Positions 1 through 6,449 of a stretch of DNA of 10,230 nucleotides are shown piece after piece. Source of the stretch: Promicromonosporaceae bacterium. Lineage in GTDB: Bacteria > Actinomycetota > Actinomycetes > Actinomycetales > Cellulomonadaceae. The translations under genes and the position numbers were made by a program. The stretch's first letter is position 1, and each line of letters starts with the position of its first letter. The stretch spans positions 1 through 10,230 of the forward strand of contig WRIF01000033.1 in the NCBI GenBank assembly GCA_009782865.1, read 5' to 3'. Below the pieces are notes generated by a model. The model was given only the letters and a program-made list of their open reading frames with translations. It searched no databases and was not told the DNA's origin.

Positions 1-126
1 TGGTCCGTCAGCGGTGGCCCGGGCGGCCGCCACCTGCGCGGTCCAGAAGTCGCGCAGGTCGGGCGGGCACTGCACCTCCGGACGGTAGGACTCCAGCTGC
101 TCCAGGGGAAGGTCAAACATCGCCAT
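1..126 (-). CDS. Acetylxylan esterase / cephalosporin-C deacetylase-like protein, N-terminal part (cut by window edge)
   Basis: The minus strand reads MAMFDLPLEQLESYRP and then PPDLRDFWTAQVAAAR before running off the left edge at codon 42. The pattern FDLPLEQLxxYRP followed about ten residues later by a DFW motif is characteristic of the N-terminus of the AXE1 family (acetylxylan esterase / cephalosporin-C deacetylase, alpha/beta hydrolases that remove acetyl groups from xylan or sugar esters). The catalytic Ser-Asp-His residues lie outside the window, so activity cannot be judged. Two in-frame ATGs exist, at 126 and 120. I chose 126 because a CACAAT -10-like hexamer lies exactly six bases upstream, the spacing seen at four other genes here. 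No Shine-Dalgarno is visible for either. The gene lies downstream of the DGQHR gene on the same strand, 91 bases from its stop. Family is recognised from a short N-terminus only. Confidence 0.75.
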   Translation of the reverse strand, partial: MAMFDLPLEQLESYRPEVQCPPDLRDFWTAQVAAARATADGP

Positions 127-132
127 GCGCCC

Positions 133-162
133 ATTGTGCCCTGAGCGCCGCGTTCGACCCAA
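133..162 (-). promoter_or_regulatory. Candidate leaderless promoter of the acetylxylan esterase-like gene
   Basis: On the minus strand, TTGGGT (157-162) and CACAAT (133-138) are separated by 18 bases, and CACAAT ends six bases before the ATG at 126. CACAAT matches four of six positions of TATAAT, and TTGGGT keeps the TTG of the -35 box. The geometry predicts a transcript starting at the A of ATG. It rests on pattern alone, but the six-base spacing recurs elsewhere in the window. Confidence 0.4.
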
Positions 163-217
163 CCCGACGAAGAGCGTTGCTGCGCCGTCAGCTGGTCATG
201 GCCGTACAGTTGCCTTG

Positions 218-1498
218 CTATGTCGCCTCGGGGGCCTCCGTCGAACGAACCCAGTCAGGAGACTCGTCACACCACTCGACCAGATAGTTGGTCAAGTTCT
301 TGATGTCTTGAGAACGGGAGCTGGGGCTGTACACGCCGTTTGGGTTAACGCTAAACAGGCCGGTTGCAAACCATGTGTCCTCCGGCTCCGGGAAGACCGG
401 CGCGGCCATGCCCTCTGCCAGGCCCTTGAAGGCAGCTGTGATCTCGTCAGAAGTCGACCCATCCTCTGACAGTTCATACCAGGCGGCGGCAAGCCCTCGG
501 AGGATGACCGATGACCCCAGGAGGCTTGTCTGCCTGAGCTGCTTGGGCGTGAGGTTCCCTTCCTGAACGGCCGCTAGATCGACGAACGCCTCCGTGAGCG
601 CAAGAGTGAACAGCTCGAACTCATCAGCCATCATCTTCTCGTCTAGCTCCTGCTCCTGGCGCTTGCCGATTCTGCCATTCCCGACGGTAACGGCTCTGAT
701 CATGTCGGCCACCTGTTTGGCGCCGACCAGGTACTTGGAGGCGCCCATGACTCGGTCAGCCTCCAGATCTACGCGGTTTTTCAGCAGGTCGTTCCTGTTG
801 AGGACGAGATTAAGAGCCCGAGATAGGACCTTGCGGTCATCGAAGCGGCTCCGGACAGACCCGGTGATTCCCTTGGCGTTGTCGTTAATGTCAACGAAGA
901 TGCGGCGAGCTACCGTGGGGTCATCGGTTACGACGATCTGGATCGAGACCCTCTCGCCGGCCAGTTTGGTGCGGTGATCTATCAGACAGTCCAACTTGGC
1001 CTGAAGGTTTGCGATGACCTCGGGGGACTCCTCATTGGTTCGCGCGGAGGCGACCATGGCACGAGCATTGGTGATGTCCTTGCTCAGATTTTCCCACGCG
1101 AGGTGGAATCCCAGCGTACGGTGCTGTCCATCAACGATCTTGATCTCTGTCCGGGAGTCCTTCGGAACCGAGACCACCCCGAACTGTGTGGTGCCGGTGT
1201 CTTGCAGGATCTTCCGATCAAACTTGAAAATGTCAGGCCCACGCAGCAGCAGCGCAGGTGAAACCCAACCTTCAGTCTCCTCAATGTAGCGCGCGAAGGC
1301 TCGCGCGTGGGCAGGGTAGATCCTGCGCTGTGCATCAGCTGCCTCGAGGGGCCTGTCAGCGTCGGGTTTGGGCAAGAAGCTGACGAGCTCGCTCACCGAG
1401 AAGTCGAGGGCGTAGACCGTCCGCCCCCCCTGCTTGTAGCGGGCGCCGAAGAAGTGCTCGTAGGGATCGTAGGCAGTGACGTTGTAGTGCTCGGGCAC
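218..1498 (-). CDS. DGQHR-domain protein, DndB-like (solitary)
   Basis: This 426-residue protein carries the signature DGQHR at residues 123-127 (context EIKIVDGQHRTLGFHLAW) and a second conserved block, FVDINDNAKG, at 201-210. Together they place it in the DGQHR/DndB family, which has a ParB-like fold. DndB is the negative regulator of dnd phosphorothioate DNA-modification clusters, and related proteins occur in other DNA-modification and accessory loci. Standalone members have no settled function. No signal peptide or membrane segment is visible, so it is probably cytoplasmic. The start is GTG with a strong GAGGAG four bases upstream. No dndA, dndC, dndD, dndE or dpd partner is present in the window: the flanks are an esterase and a divergent ABC-F ATPase. 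GC is clearly lower than its neighbours (34 of 60 in the line starting at 841, against 48 of 60 at 2041), which suggests acquisition by transfer. The family call is firm; the role is unknown. Confidence 0.85.
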   Translation of the reverse strand: MPEHYNVTAYDPYEHFFGARYKQGGRTVYALDFSVSELVSFLPKPDADRPLEAADAQRRIYPAHARAFARYIEETEGWVSPALLLRGPDIFKFDRKILQDTGTTQFGVVSVPKDSRTEIKIVDGQHRTLGFHLAWENLSKDITNARAMVASARTNEESPEVIANLQAKLDCLIDHRTKLAGERVSIQIVVTDDPTVARRIFVDINDNAKGITGSVRSRFDDRKVLSRALNLVLNRNDLLKNRVDLEADRVMGASKYLVGAKQVADMIRAVTVGNGRIGKRQEQELDEKMMADEFELFTLALTEAFVDLAAVQEGNLTPKQLRQTSLLGSSVILRGLAAAWYELSEDGSTSDEITAAFKGLAEGMAAPVFPEPEDTWFATGLFSVNPNGVYSPSSRSQDIKNLTNYLVEWCDESPDWVRSTEAPEAT

Positions 1499-1502
1499 GG
1501 TT

Positions 1503-1508
1503 CTCCTC
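1503..1508 (-). promoter_or_regulatory. Strong Shine-Dalgarno of the DGQHR gene
   Basis: GAGGAG on the minus strand, followed by AACC and the GTG start at 1498. It fixes the GTG start. It is also the clearest ribosome binding site in the window: most neighbouring genes have none and appear leaderless. Confidence 0.75.
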
Positions 1509-1531
1509 TGGAAGCTGATCTAGGTGTCAAA

Positions 1532-1561
1532 ATATTAATCTGAAGATTATTATCCTGTCAA
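1532..1561 (-). promoter_or_regulatory. AT-rich promoter of the DGQHR gene
   Basis: The minus strand has a perfect TTGACA (1556-1561), an 18-base spacer and TAATAT (1532-1537, four of six matches to TATAAT). This would give a leader of about 25 bases before the GTG, which holds the Shine-Dalgarno. A second perfect TTGACA (1525-1530) lies just downstream of the -10, with no suitable -10 of its own. The segment is much more AT-rich than the rest of the window. Confidence 0.5.
1537..1548. promoter_or_regulatory. Palindrome within the DGQHR promoter, candidate operator
   Basis: AATCT-GA-AGATT is an inverted repeat with perfect 5-base arms, and most flanking bases extend the symmetry (tattAATCT / AGATTatta with one mismatch). 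It touches the proposed -10 and lies in the -10/-35 spacer, where a bound repressor would block RNA polymerase. Known DndB proteins repress their own clusters, so autoregulation is possible, but that is inference. Confidence 0.35.
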
Positions 1562-1646
1562 GCTAGGCGCGATCTAAACGAGCGGAACGAGGGGTTAACC
1601 ACGCGCTGAGCGTTTAGTCTTCCGGGCTCAACCGACAGCCACCGCA

Positions 1647-1677
1647 TGGACGGTGTCCCACGGACTCAAGCTAGGCT
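1647..1677 (+). promoter_or_regulatory. Candidate leaderless promoter of the ABC-F gene
   Basis: TAGGCT (1672-1677) ends six bases before the GTG at 1684, so transcription would start at the first base of the start codon. An upstream TGGACG (1647-1652) resembles the -35 box with a long 19-base spacer. No Shine-Dalgarno precedes the GTG (CTCTTCCC). The -10 is better supported than the -35. Confidence 0.5.
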
Positions 1678-1683
1678 CTTCCC

Positions 1684-3807
1684 GTGGCGCACCTGCTGGG
1701 GGCCGAGGGCCTTCACCTTCAGTACCCGACCCGCGTGGTCTTCGACTCGGTGACCCTCGGGCTCGACGAGGGAGACCGCATCGGCGTCGTCGGCCGCAAC
1801 GGCGACGGCAAATCCACGCTGCTGCGCCTGCTAGCCCGACGGCTGGAGCCCGACGCCGGCCGCGTCACCTGGCGCGGGGGCCTCAGGTTCGGCGTCCTAG
1901 ACCAGGCCGACACCCTGGACGACGACAACACGGTCGGCTTCGTCATCGTCGGCCACCGCGATGAGCACGAGTGGGCCGGCGACCCCCGGGTGCGCGACGT
2001 GATCGGCGGACTGGTCTCCGACCTGTCCTGGACGGCCCGCATCGGCACCCTGTCCGGGGGGCAGCGACGGCGCGTGGCCCTCGCCGCCCTGCTGGTGGGG
2101 GAGTGGGATGTGCTCGCCCTCGACGAACCCACCAACCACCTCGACGTCGAAGGCATCGCCTGGTTGGCCGCCCACCTGCGGCAGCGCTGGCGCCCCAACG
2201 AGGGCGCCCTGCTGCTGATCACCCACGACCGCTGGTTCCTCGACGAGGTGGCACTCACCACCTGGGAGGTGCACTCGCGCCGGGTAGAACCGTTCGAGGG
2301 CGGCTACGCCGCCTATGTGCTGGCCCGCGTCGAGCGCGACCGACAGGCCGCCGCCAGCGAGGCCAAGCGGCAAAACCTGCTGCGCAAGGAGCTCGCCTGG
2401 CTGCGCCGCGGGGCACCCGCCCGCACCTCCAAGCCGAAGTTCCGGATCGACGCCGCCAACGCGCTCATCTCCGATGTGCCGCCGCCGCGTGACCGCCTGG
2501 AACTCTCGGCGCTCGCGGTCTCGCGCCTCGGCAAGGACTGTATCGACCTGCTCGACGTCTCGGTGGCGTTCCCCGTGCATCCGGCGCTCCCGGAGGCGGC
2601 CACGGGAAGCCGCCCCCTGGGCGAGGTGGCGCCGACCGAGGGGCGTCCGCTGGACGAGGAAGCGGAGACGGAGAGGCGTCCGCTGGTTGAGGAGGCGCAG
2701 CCGTCTCGAAACCCGGACACCGCCGCCGACGGGCCGCCGCTCAACTGGGTGCTCCGTGACATCGAGTGGCTGATCGCCCCCGGAGAGCGCACCGCGATCC
2801 TCGGCGCCAACGGCTCGGGCAAGTCCACGCTGCTGCGGCTGATCGCCGGCGAGATCGCCCCACCCGCCGAATCCCGGCGCGCGGTGGCCGAAGAGCGCCG
2901 CCTGCGAGACGAGGCGGGAGGGCTGGACCCCCGCGATCCCGGCGGGGCGGTGGTGACCGGACGGGTCAAGCGGGGGCGGACCGTGAAGTTAGGCGTGCTC
3001 GACCAGCAGTTCTCCCAGCTGGCGGACATCGCCGGAGACCGGGTCCGCGAGGTGCTGGCCCGCACCAAGACGTCGTACGTGGTGGGAGGCAAGGAGCTGA
3101 CGCCCGCCCAACTCCTCGAACGGCTGGGCTTCAGCCGCGAACACCTGAGCGCGCGCGTTGACGAACTCTCCGGCGGGCAGAAGCGGCGCCTGCAACTGCT
3201 GCTGGTGCTGCTGGCCGAGCCCAACGTGCTGCTGCTCGATGAGCCGTCCAACGATGTCGATACCGACATGCTCGCCGCCATGGAGGACCTGCTCGACTCC
3301 TGGCCGGGCACCCTGATAGTGGTCAGCCACGACCGCTACCTGCTCGAGCGCGTCGCGGACCAGCAGTATGCGCTGATCGACGGCCGCCTGCGGCATCTGC
3401 CCGGTGGGGTGGACGAGTACCTGCGCCTGCGGCAGGCGCCGGCCGGGCAGGTGAGCCCGGATTCCGGCAGTCTCGCCGCGCCCCCGGGCGGAAGGGCGGG
3501 GAAGTCACCTTCGGCCACGGCCACGCCCACGGATGCCGGTGCCACGGTGGGCGACGTTCCAGGGCCAGGCACTTTAGGGGCCAGCCTCTCGGCCGCCGAC
3601 CTGCGCCAGGCCCGCAAGGACGTTGCCCGGCTCGAGAAGCAGATCGCCCGGCTCGAATCCCAGGAGGCCGAGCTACACGGCGAGATCGCCGCCAACGCGA
3701 CCGATTACGCGCTCGTCTCCCGGCTAGACGGCGACCTGCGCACGCTCCAGGACGAAAAGGACGCCCTGGAGGCGCAATGGCTGGAGGCCGCCGAGGCGCT
3801 CGGCTAG
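1684..3807 (+). CDS. ABC-F family ATPase, Uup-like
   Basis: This 707-residue soluble protein has two ABC cassettes and no membrane segments, the layout of ABC-F ribosome-associated ATPases. Cassette 1 has Walker A GRNGDGKS (37-44), signature LSGGQ (123-127) and Walker B LALDEPTNHLD from residue 144. Cassette 2 has Walker A GANGSGKS (374-381), LSGGQ (495-499) and LLLDEPSND from 516, with a SHDR switch after it. The charged linker at about 205-265, including ELAWLRRGAPARTSKPKFR, is typical of Uup-type members and corresponds to the region that contacts P-site tRNA in this family. A low-complexity stretch (about 580-635) leads to a C-terminal coiled coil (about 640-706), also a Uup hallmark. Unusually, an 11-residue unit is repeated three times at 310-342 at the start of cassette 2. 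The GTG start is supported by the leaderless -10. The gene is divergent from the DGQHR gene and its stop overlaps that of the convergent MFS gene. Antibiotic resistance cannot be inferred. Confidence 0.9.
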   Translation: MAHLLGAEGLHLQYPTRVVFDSVTLGLDEGDRIGVVGRNGDGKSTLLRLLARRLEPDAGRVTWRGGLRFGVLDQADTLDDDNTVGFVIVGHRDEHEWAGDPRVRDVIGGLVSDLSWTARIGTLSGGQRRRVALAALLVGEWDVLALDEPTNHLDVEGIAWLAAHLRQRWRPNEGALLLITHDRWFLDEVALTTWEVHSRRVEPFEGGYAAYVLARVERDRQAAASEAKRQNLLRKELAWLRRGAPARTSKPKFRIDAANALISDVPPPRDRLELSALAVSRLGKDCIDLLDVSVAFPVHPALPEAATGSRPLGEVAPTEGRPLDEEAETERRPLVEEAQPSRNPDTAADGPPLNWVLRDIEWLIAPGERTAILGANGSGKSTLLRLIAGEIAPPAESRRAVAEERRLRDEAGGLDPRDPGGAVVTGRVKRGRTVKLGVLDQQFSQLADIAGDRVREVLARTKTSYVVGGKELTPAQLLERLGFSREHLSARVDELSGGQKRRLQLLLVLLAEPNVLLLDEPSNDVDTDMLAAMEDLLDSWPGTLIVVSHDRYLLERVADQQYALIDGRLRHLPGGVDEYLRLRQAPAGQVSPDSGSLAAPPGGRAGKSPSATATPTDAGATVGDVPGPGTLGASLSAADLRQARKDVARLEKQIARLESQEAELHGEIAANATDYALVSRLDGDLRTLQDEKDALEAQWLEAAEALG
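2611..2709 (+). repeat. 33-bp tandem repeat, three units, inside the ABC-F gene
   Basis: Three consecutive in-frame 33-base units (2611-2643, 2644-2676, 2677-2709) encode RPLGEVAPTEG, RPLDEEAETER and RPLVEEAQPSR. The RPLxE core and the following alanine are kept in all three. They sit in an acidic insertion within the N-terminal part of the second ATPase cassette, before its Walker A. The length suggests a surface loop that expanded by slippage or unequal recombination. Confidence 0.8.
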
Positions 3808-5126
3808 GTCGCCTGGACGGGATCGCCCGCCTGGGTTGGATTGCCTAGTTGGGCCGGATCGCCGGGCCGGGCCGGACTGTCTGGCTGGGGGGCGGTGGCC
3901 ACCGCCATGAAGGCCCCCATCGTGGTCACCAGGCCGAGCACCACCAGCAGCGGGGCCGTCCAGGAGGCGGTGGCGGTGTGCAGGGCGCCGACCACTAGCG
4001 GGGAGATGGCGGCGAAGACGTAGGCCACGGTCTGCACCACGGCGCTGGCCCGGCGGGCTGCCACCAGGGACGGAGCCCGCTGGGCGATCAGGGTGAACGT
4101 CAGCACAAAGTTGCCGCCCTGCGCCAGCCCCGCGGCGGACGTCCAGACGGCGGCGGCGGTGGGAGCCAGCAGCAGGCCCAGCGGGAGGGTCAGCCACAGT
4201 GCGGTGAGGGTCAGCGAGACGGTGCGATGGGACGCCCCGGCGCGGAATGCCAGCGGCACGCCGAGCGCGCCCGCTACGGCGAGGAGTTGAAAGGGCGAGG
4301 CGATGGCCCCGGCCGCCGTTTCGGTGAAGCCGCCCCGTTCCACCAGCATGCGGGGCAGCCAGGCGGTCATCGCAAAGAACGAGCCGGCCTGCCCCACGAA
4401 TCCCAGGCAGAGCAGCACGGTCAGGCGGCGAATCGGGTTAGGCGCGGTGGAGGCCGTCGTCGGAGGCGATGGGATGGCCGGTGTCGCCACCGGCGCGGCG
4501 TCGGCGGCGAGCAGCAGTGAGGGCCGCCTGGTGGTGAAGTGCCAGAAGCCGGCGGCCAGCACCGCGAGGGCCGTCCAGCTGAGCAGCGCCCACTGCCAGC
4601 CCCAGAGCACCGCCAGGGGGGCGGTGGCCATGGTCGACAGGGAGGAGCCGACGTTCATCACCGAGGAGTACAGGGCGGTCACGGAGGCGGCGCGGCTGCG
4701 GAAGTCGCGGGTGATCAGCACCGGGACTGCCACATTGCCTACCGTGATGCCGGCGCCGAAGGCGGCGGTGCCGAGGAACAGGGCGGGGGCGCCGCCTAGG
4801 GGGCGGAGCAGCTGGCCGGCCACGATCGCCCCCAGGCCGATCAGCAGGGCGCGCTCGGGGCCGATCCGCCCGATCAGCCACGACGCTGGAGGGGCGAACA
4901 GGGCAAAGCACAGCACCGGAATGGAGGTCAACAGGCCCGCCTGCGCGGTGGTCAGGCCCAACGCCTCGGAAATGGTGGAGATCACCGGAGGCAGGGCCGT
5001 GATCGGCAGGCGGAGGTTGAGCGAGACGAGCAGGAGGGCCGCCAGCAGCCCGCCGGTGCCGGGTCCCAGCCAGGCTGTCCTGGCCGCCCACACCCCCTGG
5101 CCCTTCCGGGCCTGCTCCGAGATCAC
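3804..5126 (-). CDS. MFS transporter, CynX/NimT-like
   Basis: This 440-residue protein is very hydrophobic, with about twelve predicted membrane segments in two halves separated by a Pro/Thr/Ala-rich loop at about 205-232. The first segment (SLNLRLPITALPPVI, 35-49), the short GRIGPERAL loop (86-94) between early helices, and VGNVAVPVLITRDF (129-142) are typical of the CynX/NimT branch of the major facilitator superfamily, which includes the cyanate transporter CynX and 2-nitroimidazole transporter NimT. Substrate is not predictable. The C-terminus is an odd tail of 6-residue repeats, (G-D/N-P-x-Q-x). The start is GTG, chosen because TAGGAT lies exactly six bases upstream; no Shine-Dalgarno is present. 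The stop TAG overlaps the convergent ABC-F stop in one CTAG. It follows the ABC exporter pair on the same strand but is separated from it by a hairpin, and so is probably a separate transcription unit. Confidence 0.85.
   Translation of the reverse strand: MISEQARKGQGVWAARTAWLGPGTGGLLAALLLVSLNLRLPITALPPVISTISEALGLTTAQAGLLTSIPVLCFALFAPPASWLIGRIGPERALLIGLGAIVAGQLLRPLGGAPALFLGTAAFGAGITVGNVAVPVLITRDFRSRAASVTALYSSVMNVGSSLSTMATAPLAVLWGWQWALLSWTALAVLAAGFWHFTTRRPSLLLAADAAPVATPAIPSPPTTASTAPNPIRRLTVLLCLGFVGQAGSFFAMTAWLPRMLVERGGFTETAAGAIASPFQLLAVAGALGVPLAFRAGASHRTVSLTLTALWLTLPLGLLLAPTAAAVWTSAAGLAQGGNFVLTFTLIAQRAPSLVAARRASAVVQTVAYVFAAISPLVVGALHTATASWTAPLLVVLGLVTTMGAFMAVATAPQPDSPARPGDPAQLGNPTQAGDPVQAT
3821..3892 (-). 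repeat. 18-bp tandem repeat, four units, in the 3' end of the MFS gene
   Basis: Four 18-base units at 3821, 3839, 3857 and 3875 all begin GA(T/C) on the plus strand and share a G-rich second half; a more decayed unit may reach back to the stop codon. On the coding strand they give a C-terminal hexapeptide repeat, GDPAQL-GNPTQA-GDPVQA, preceded by weaker copies. The tail lies after the last membrane helix, so expansion would not disrupt transport. Confidence 0.7.
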
Positions 5127-5132
5127 CGCGCC

Positions 5133-5138
5133 ATCCTA
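5133..5138 (-). promoter_or_regulatory. -10 element of the MFS gene, leaderless
   Basis: TAGGAT on the minus strand is followed by six bases (GGCGCG) and the GTG at 5126. No convincing -35 is seen. A small perfect palindrome, CGGCTAAAGCCG (5149-5160), lies 10 to 22 bases upstream, between the -10 and the expected -35 position, and could be an operator. Confidence 0.5.
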
Positions 5139-5161
5139 GGGGGTCTCGCGGCTAAAGCCGA

Positions 5162-5197
5162 AGGCGGGGCCACGGCCAACCGGCCACGGCCCCGCCT
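5162..5197 (-). terminator. GC-rich hairpin downstream of the ABC exporter operon
   Basis: AGGCGGGGCC (5162-5171) pairs with GGCCCCGCCT (5188-5197) over ten bases. A 2x2 internal mismatch follows, then GGCC/GGCC around an AACC loop. It begins 22 bases after the permease stop. On the minus strand it is followed by TCGGCTTTAGCC, so there is only a short T run: a strong stem but not a classical rho-independent terminator. Such hairpins without a long U tract are common in high-GC actinobacteria. Confidence 0.6.
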
Positions 5198-5219
5198 CAG
5201 TGAGCGCGAGGGGGTGCGG

Positions 5220-6449
5220 TCAGGTGGTCTTCAGGGCATCCGCCAGCTTGATGCGGGCGCCGGTGCGCAGCACGGCATTGCCGTAGATGCGCCCGGCGAA
5301 CCAGACCAGCACCGGGATGGTGGCAATCGAGATGGCCAGCGCCAGCAGTTGCTCCGGCAGGCTGGCCACGCCGAGGGCCTCGCGGATCGGCATGAGGAAC
5401 GGGGCCATGCCCGGCACGTAGGACAGCGTGGTGGCCAGCGGGCTGGTGGGGTCGTTGGGCAGCACGTTTATCCCGATGATGTAGGGCACGATCATCAGCA
5501 TGATGGCCGGCATCGTGGCCGAGCCCACCTCCTCCTGCCGCGAGACCAGCGCGCCGAGGGCGGCCAGCACGGTGGCGAAGGTGGCAAAGCCGATGATGAA
5601 CCAGATCAGGCCCCACAGCAGGGAGATGCCTAGGTTTAGGCCCATGCCAGACAGCACGCCGGTGGCGGTCGCGGTGATCGCCGCCGCCCCGCCGACCAGG
5701 ATCACCTGCAGCAGGCCGATGGCGCCGATGCCGAGCACCTTGCCGGACATGAGCTGGGACGGCTTGACGGTGGAGAGCAGCAGCTCAACCACGCGCGAGG
5801 TCTTCTCTTCGACCACGCCGCCGGCCACCATCTGGCCGCAGATGTTGATGGAGACGAAGAGCAGGATGCCGATCAGCATGCCGACCACCATCTGGCCGAT
5901 GTCGCGCTCGACCGGGGGGTTGAGGGCGTCGACCGTGACGTTAGCGCTGGCCACGGCGGCGGCGACGGTAGTGGGGTCGCCGCCCAGGGAGGTGACCTGG
6001 TCCGAGAGCGCCAGCTGTTGGGCCAGGCCATGCAGGGCCGGCTGTAGGGTTGAATCCAGGGTGGACTCGACCACCGCGGTGAGGTTGCCGTCGCTTCCGG
6101 GGATGATCAGGGCCTCGATGTCACCGGAGGACAGTTGCGCCTCCCCGGCGCTGCGGTCGGCGACCACCGTCACATTGGACTCGATGCCCATGGCGTGGGT
6201 GGTGGCCTCCAACTCCTGGGCGAACGAGGAGTCGGTGGTGGCCAGCTGCATGACGTGGGTTTCTCCCCCCAAGAAGTGGGCGGCGAGGATGCCGAGCACC
6301 ACGGCGGAGACCAGCACGGCGGTAGATATCAGGAAGACCCGCTGGCGGAGCCGGGTCATGACCTCGCGTTCGGCGACCAGGAAGATCGAGCGCCAGCCGG
6401 CAGGGGCGGCTGGCGAGCTGACGGCGGGCTTGGTGGCGGGGGTGCTCAT
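5220..6449 (-). CDS. ABC-2 type exporter permease, NatB-like
   Basis: A 409-residue membrane protein with the topology of NatB-type ABC-2 permeases. A short cytoplasmic N-terminus is followed by one membrane helix (about 38-60), a large extracytoplasmic domain (about 61-185) and five more helices (about 186-206, 237-258, 275-300, 309-330, 366-387). The block VVEEKTSRVVELLLSTVKP (212-230) is the best-conserved element of the NatB/YhaP-like family and lies on the cytoplasmic side, where the ATPase docks. NatAB in Bacillus extrudes sodium; other members export drugs or peptides, so the substrate here is open. Its ATG overlaps the TGA of the upstream ATPase gene in ATGA, showing translational coupling and a two-gene operon. 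A hairpin follows the stop. Confidence 0.87.
   Translation of the reverse strand: MSTPATKPAVSSPAAPAGWRSIFLVAEREVMTRLRQRVFLISTAVLVSAVVLGILAAHFLGGETHVMQLATTDSSFAQELEATTHAMGIESNVTVVADRSAGEAQLSSGDIEALIIPGSDGNLTAVVESTLDSTLQPALHGLAQQLALSDQVTSLGGDPTTVAAAVASANVTVDALNPPVERDIGQMVVGMLIGILLFVSINICGQMVAGGVVEEKTSRVVELLLSTVKPSQLMSGKVLGIGAIGLLQVILVGGAAAITATATGVLSGMGLNLGISLLWGLIWFIIGFATFATVLAALGALVSRQEEVGSATMPAIMLMIVPYIIGINVLPNDPTSPLATTLSYVPGMAPFLMPIREALGVASLPEQLLALAISIATIPVLVWFAGRIYGNAVLRTGARIKLADALKTT

Noticed and set aside
218..1498. Complete dnd (phosphorothioation) or dpd system
   Set aside because: Only the DndB-like gene is present. Its neighbours are an esterase and an ABC-F ATPase, with no sulfurtransferase, cysteine desulfurase or SMC-like partner.
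1684..3807. ABC-F gene as an antibiotic-resistance determinant
   Set aside because: Linker and C-terminal coiled coil fit the housekeeping Uup-like group. Nothing points to the resistance subfamilies.
4303..5139. Plus-strand open frame of 278 codons opposite the MFS gene
   Set aside because: Antisense shadow of a clearly recognisable membrane transporter.
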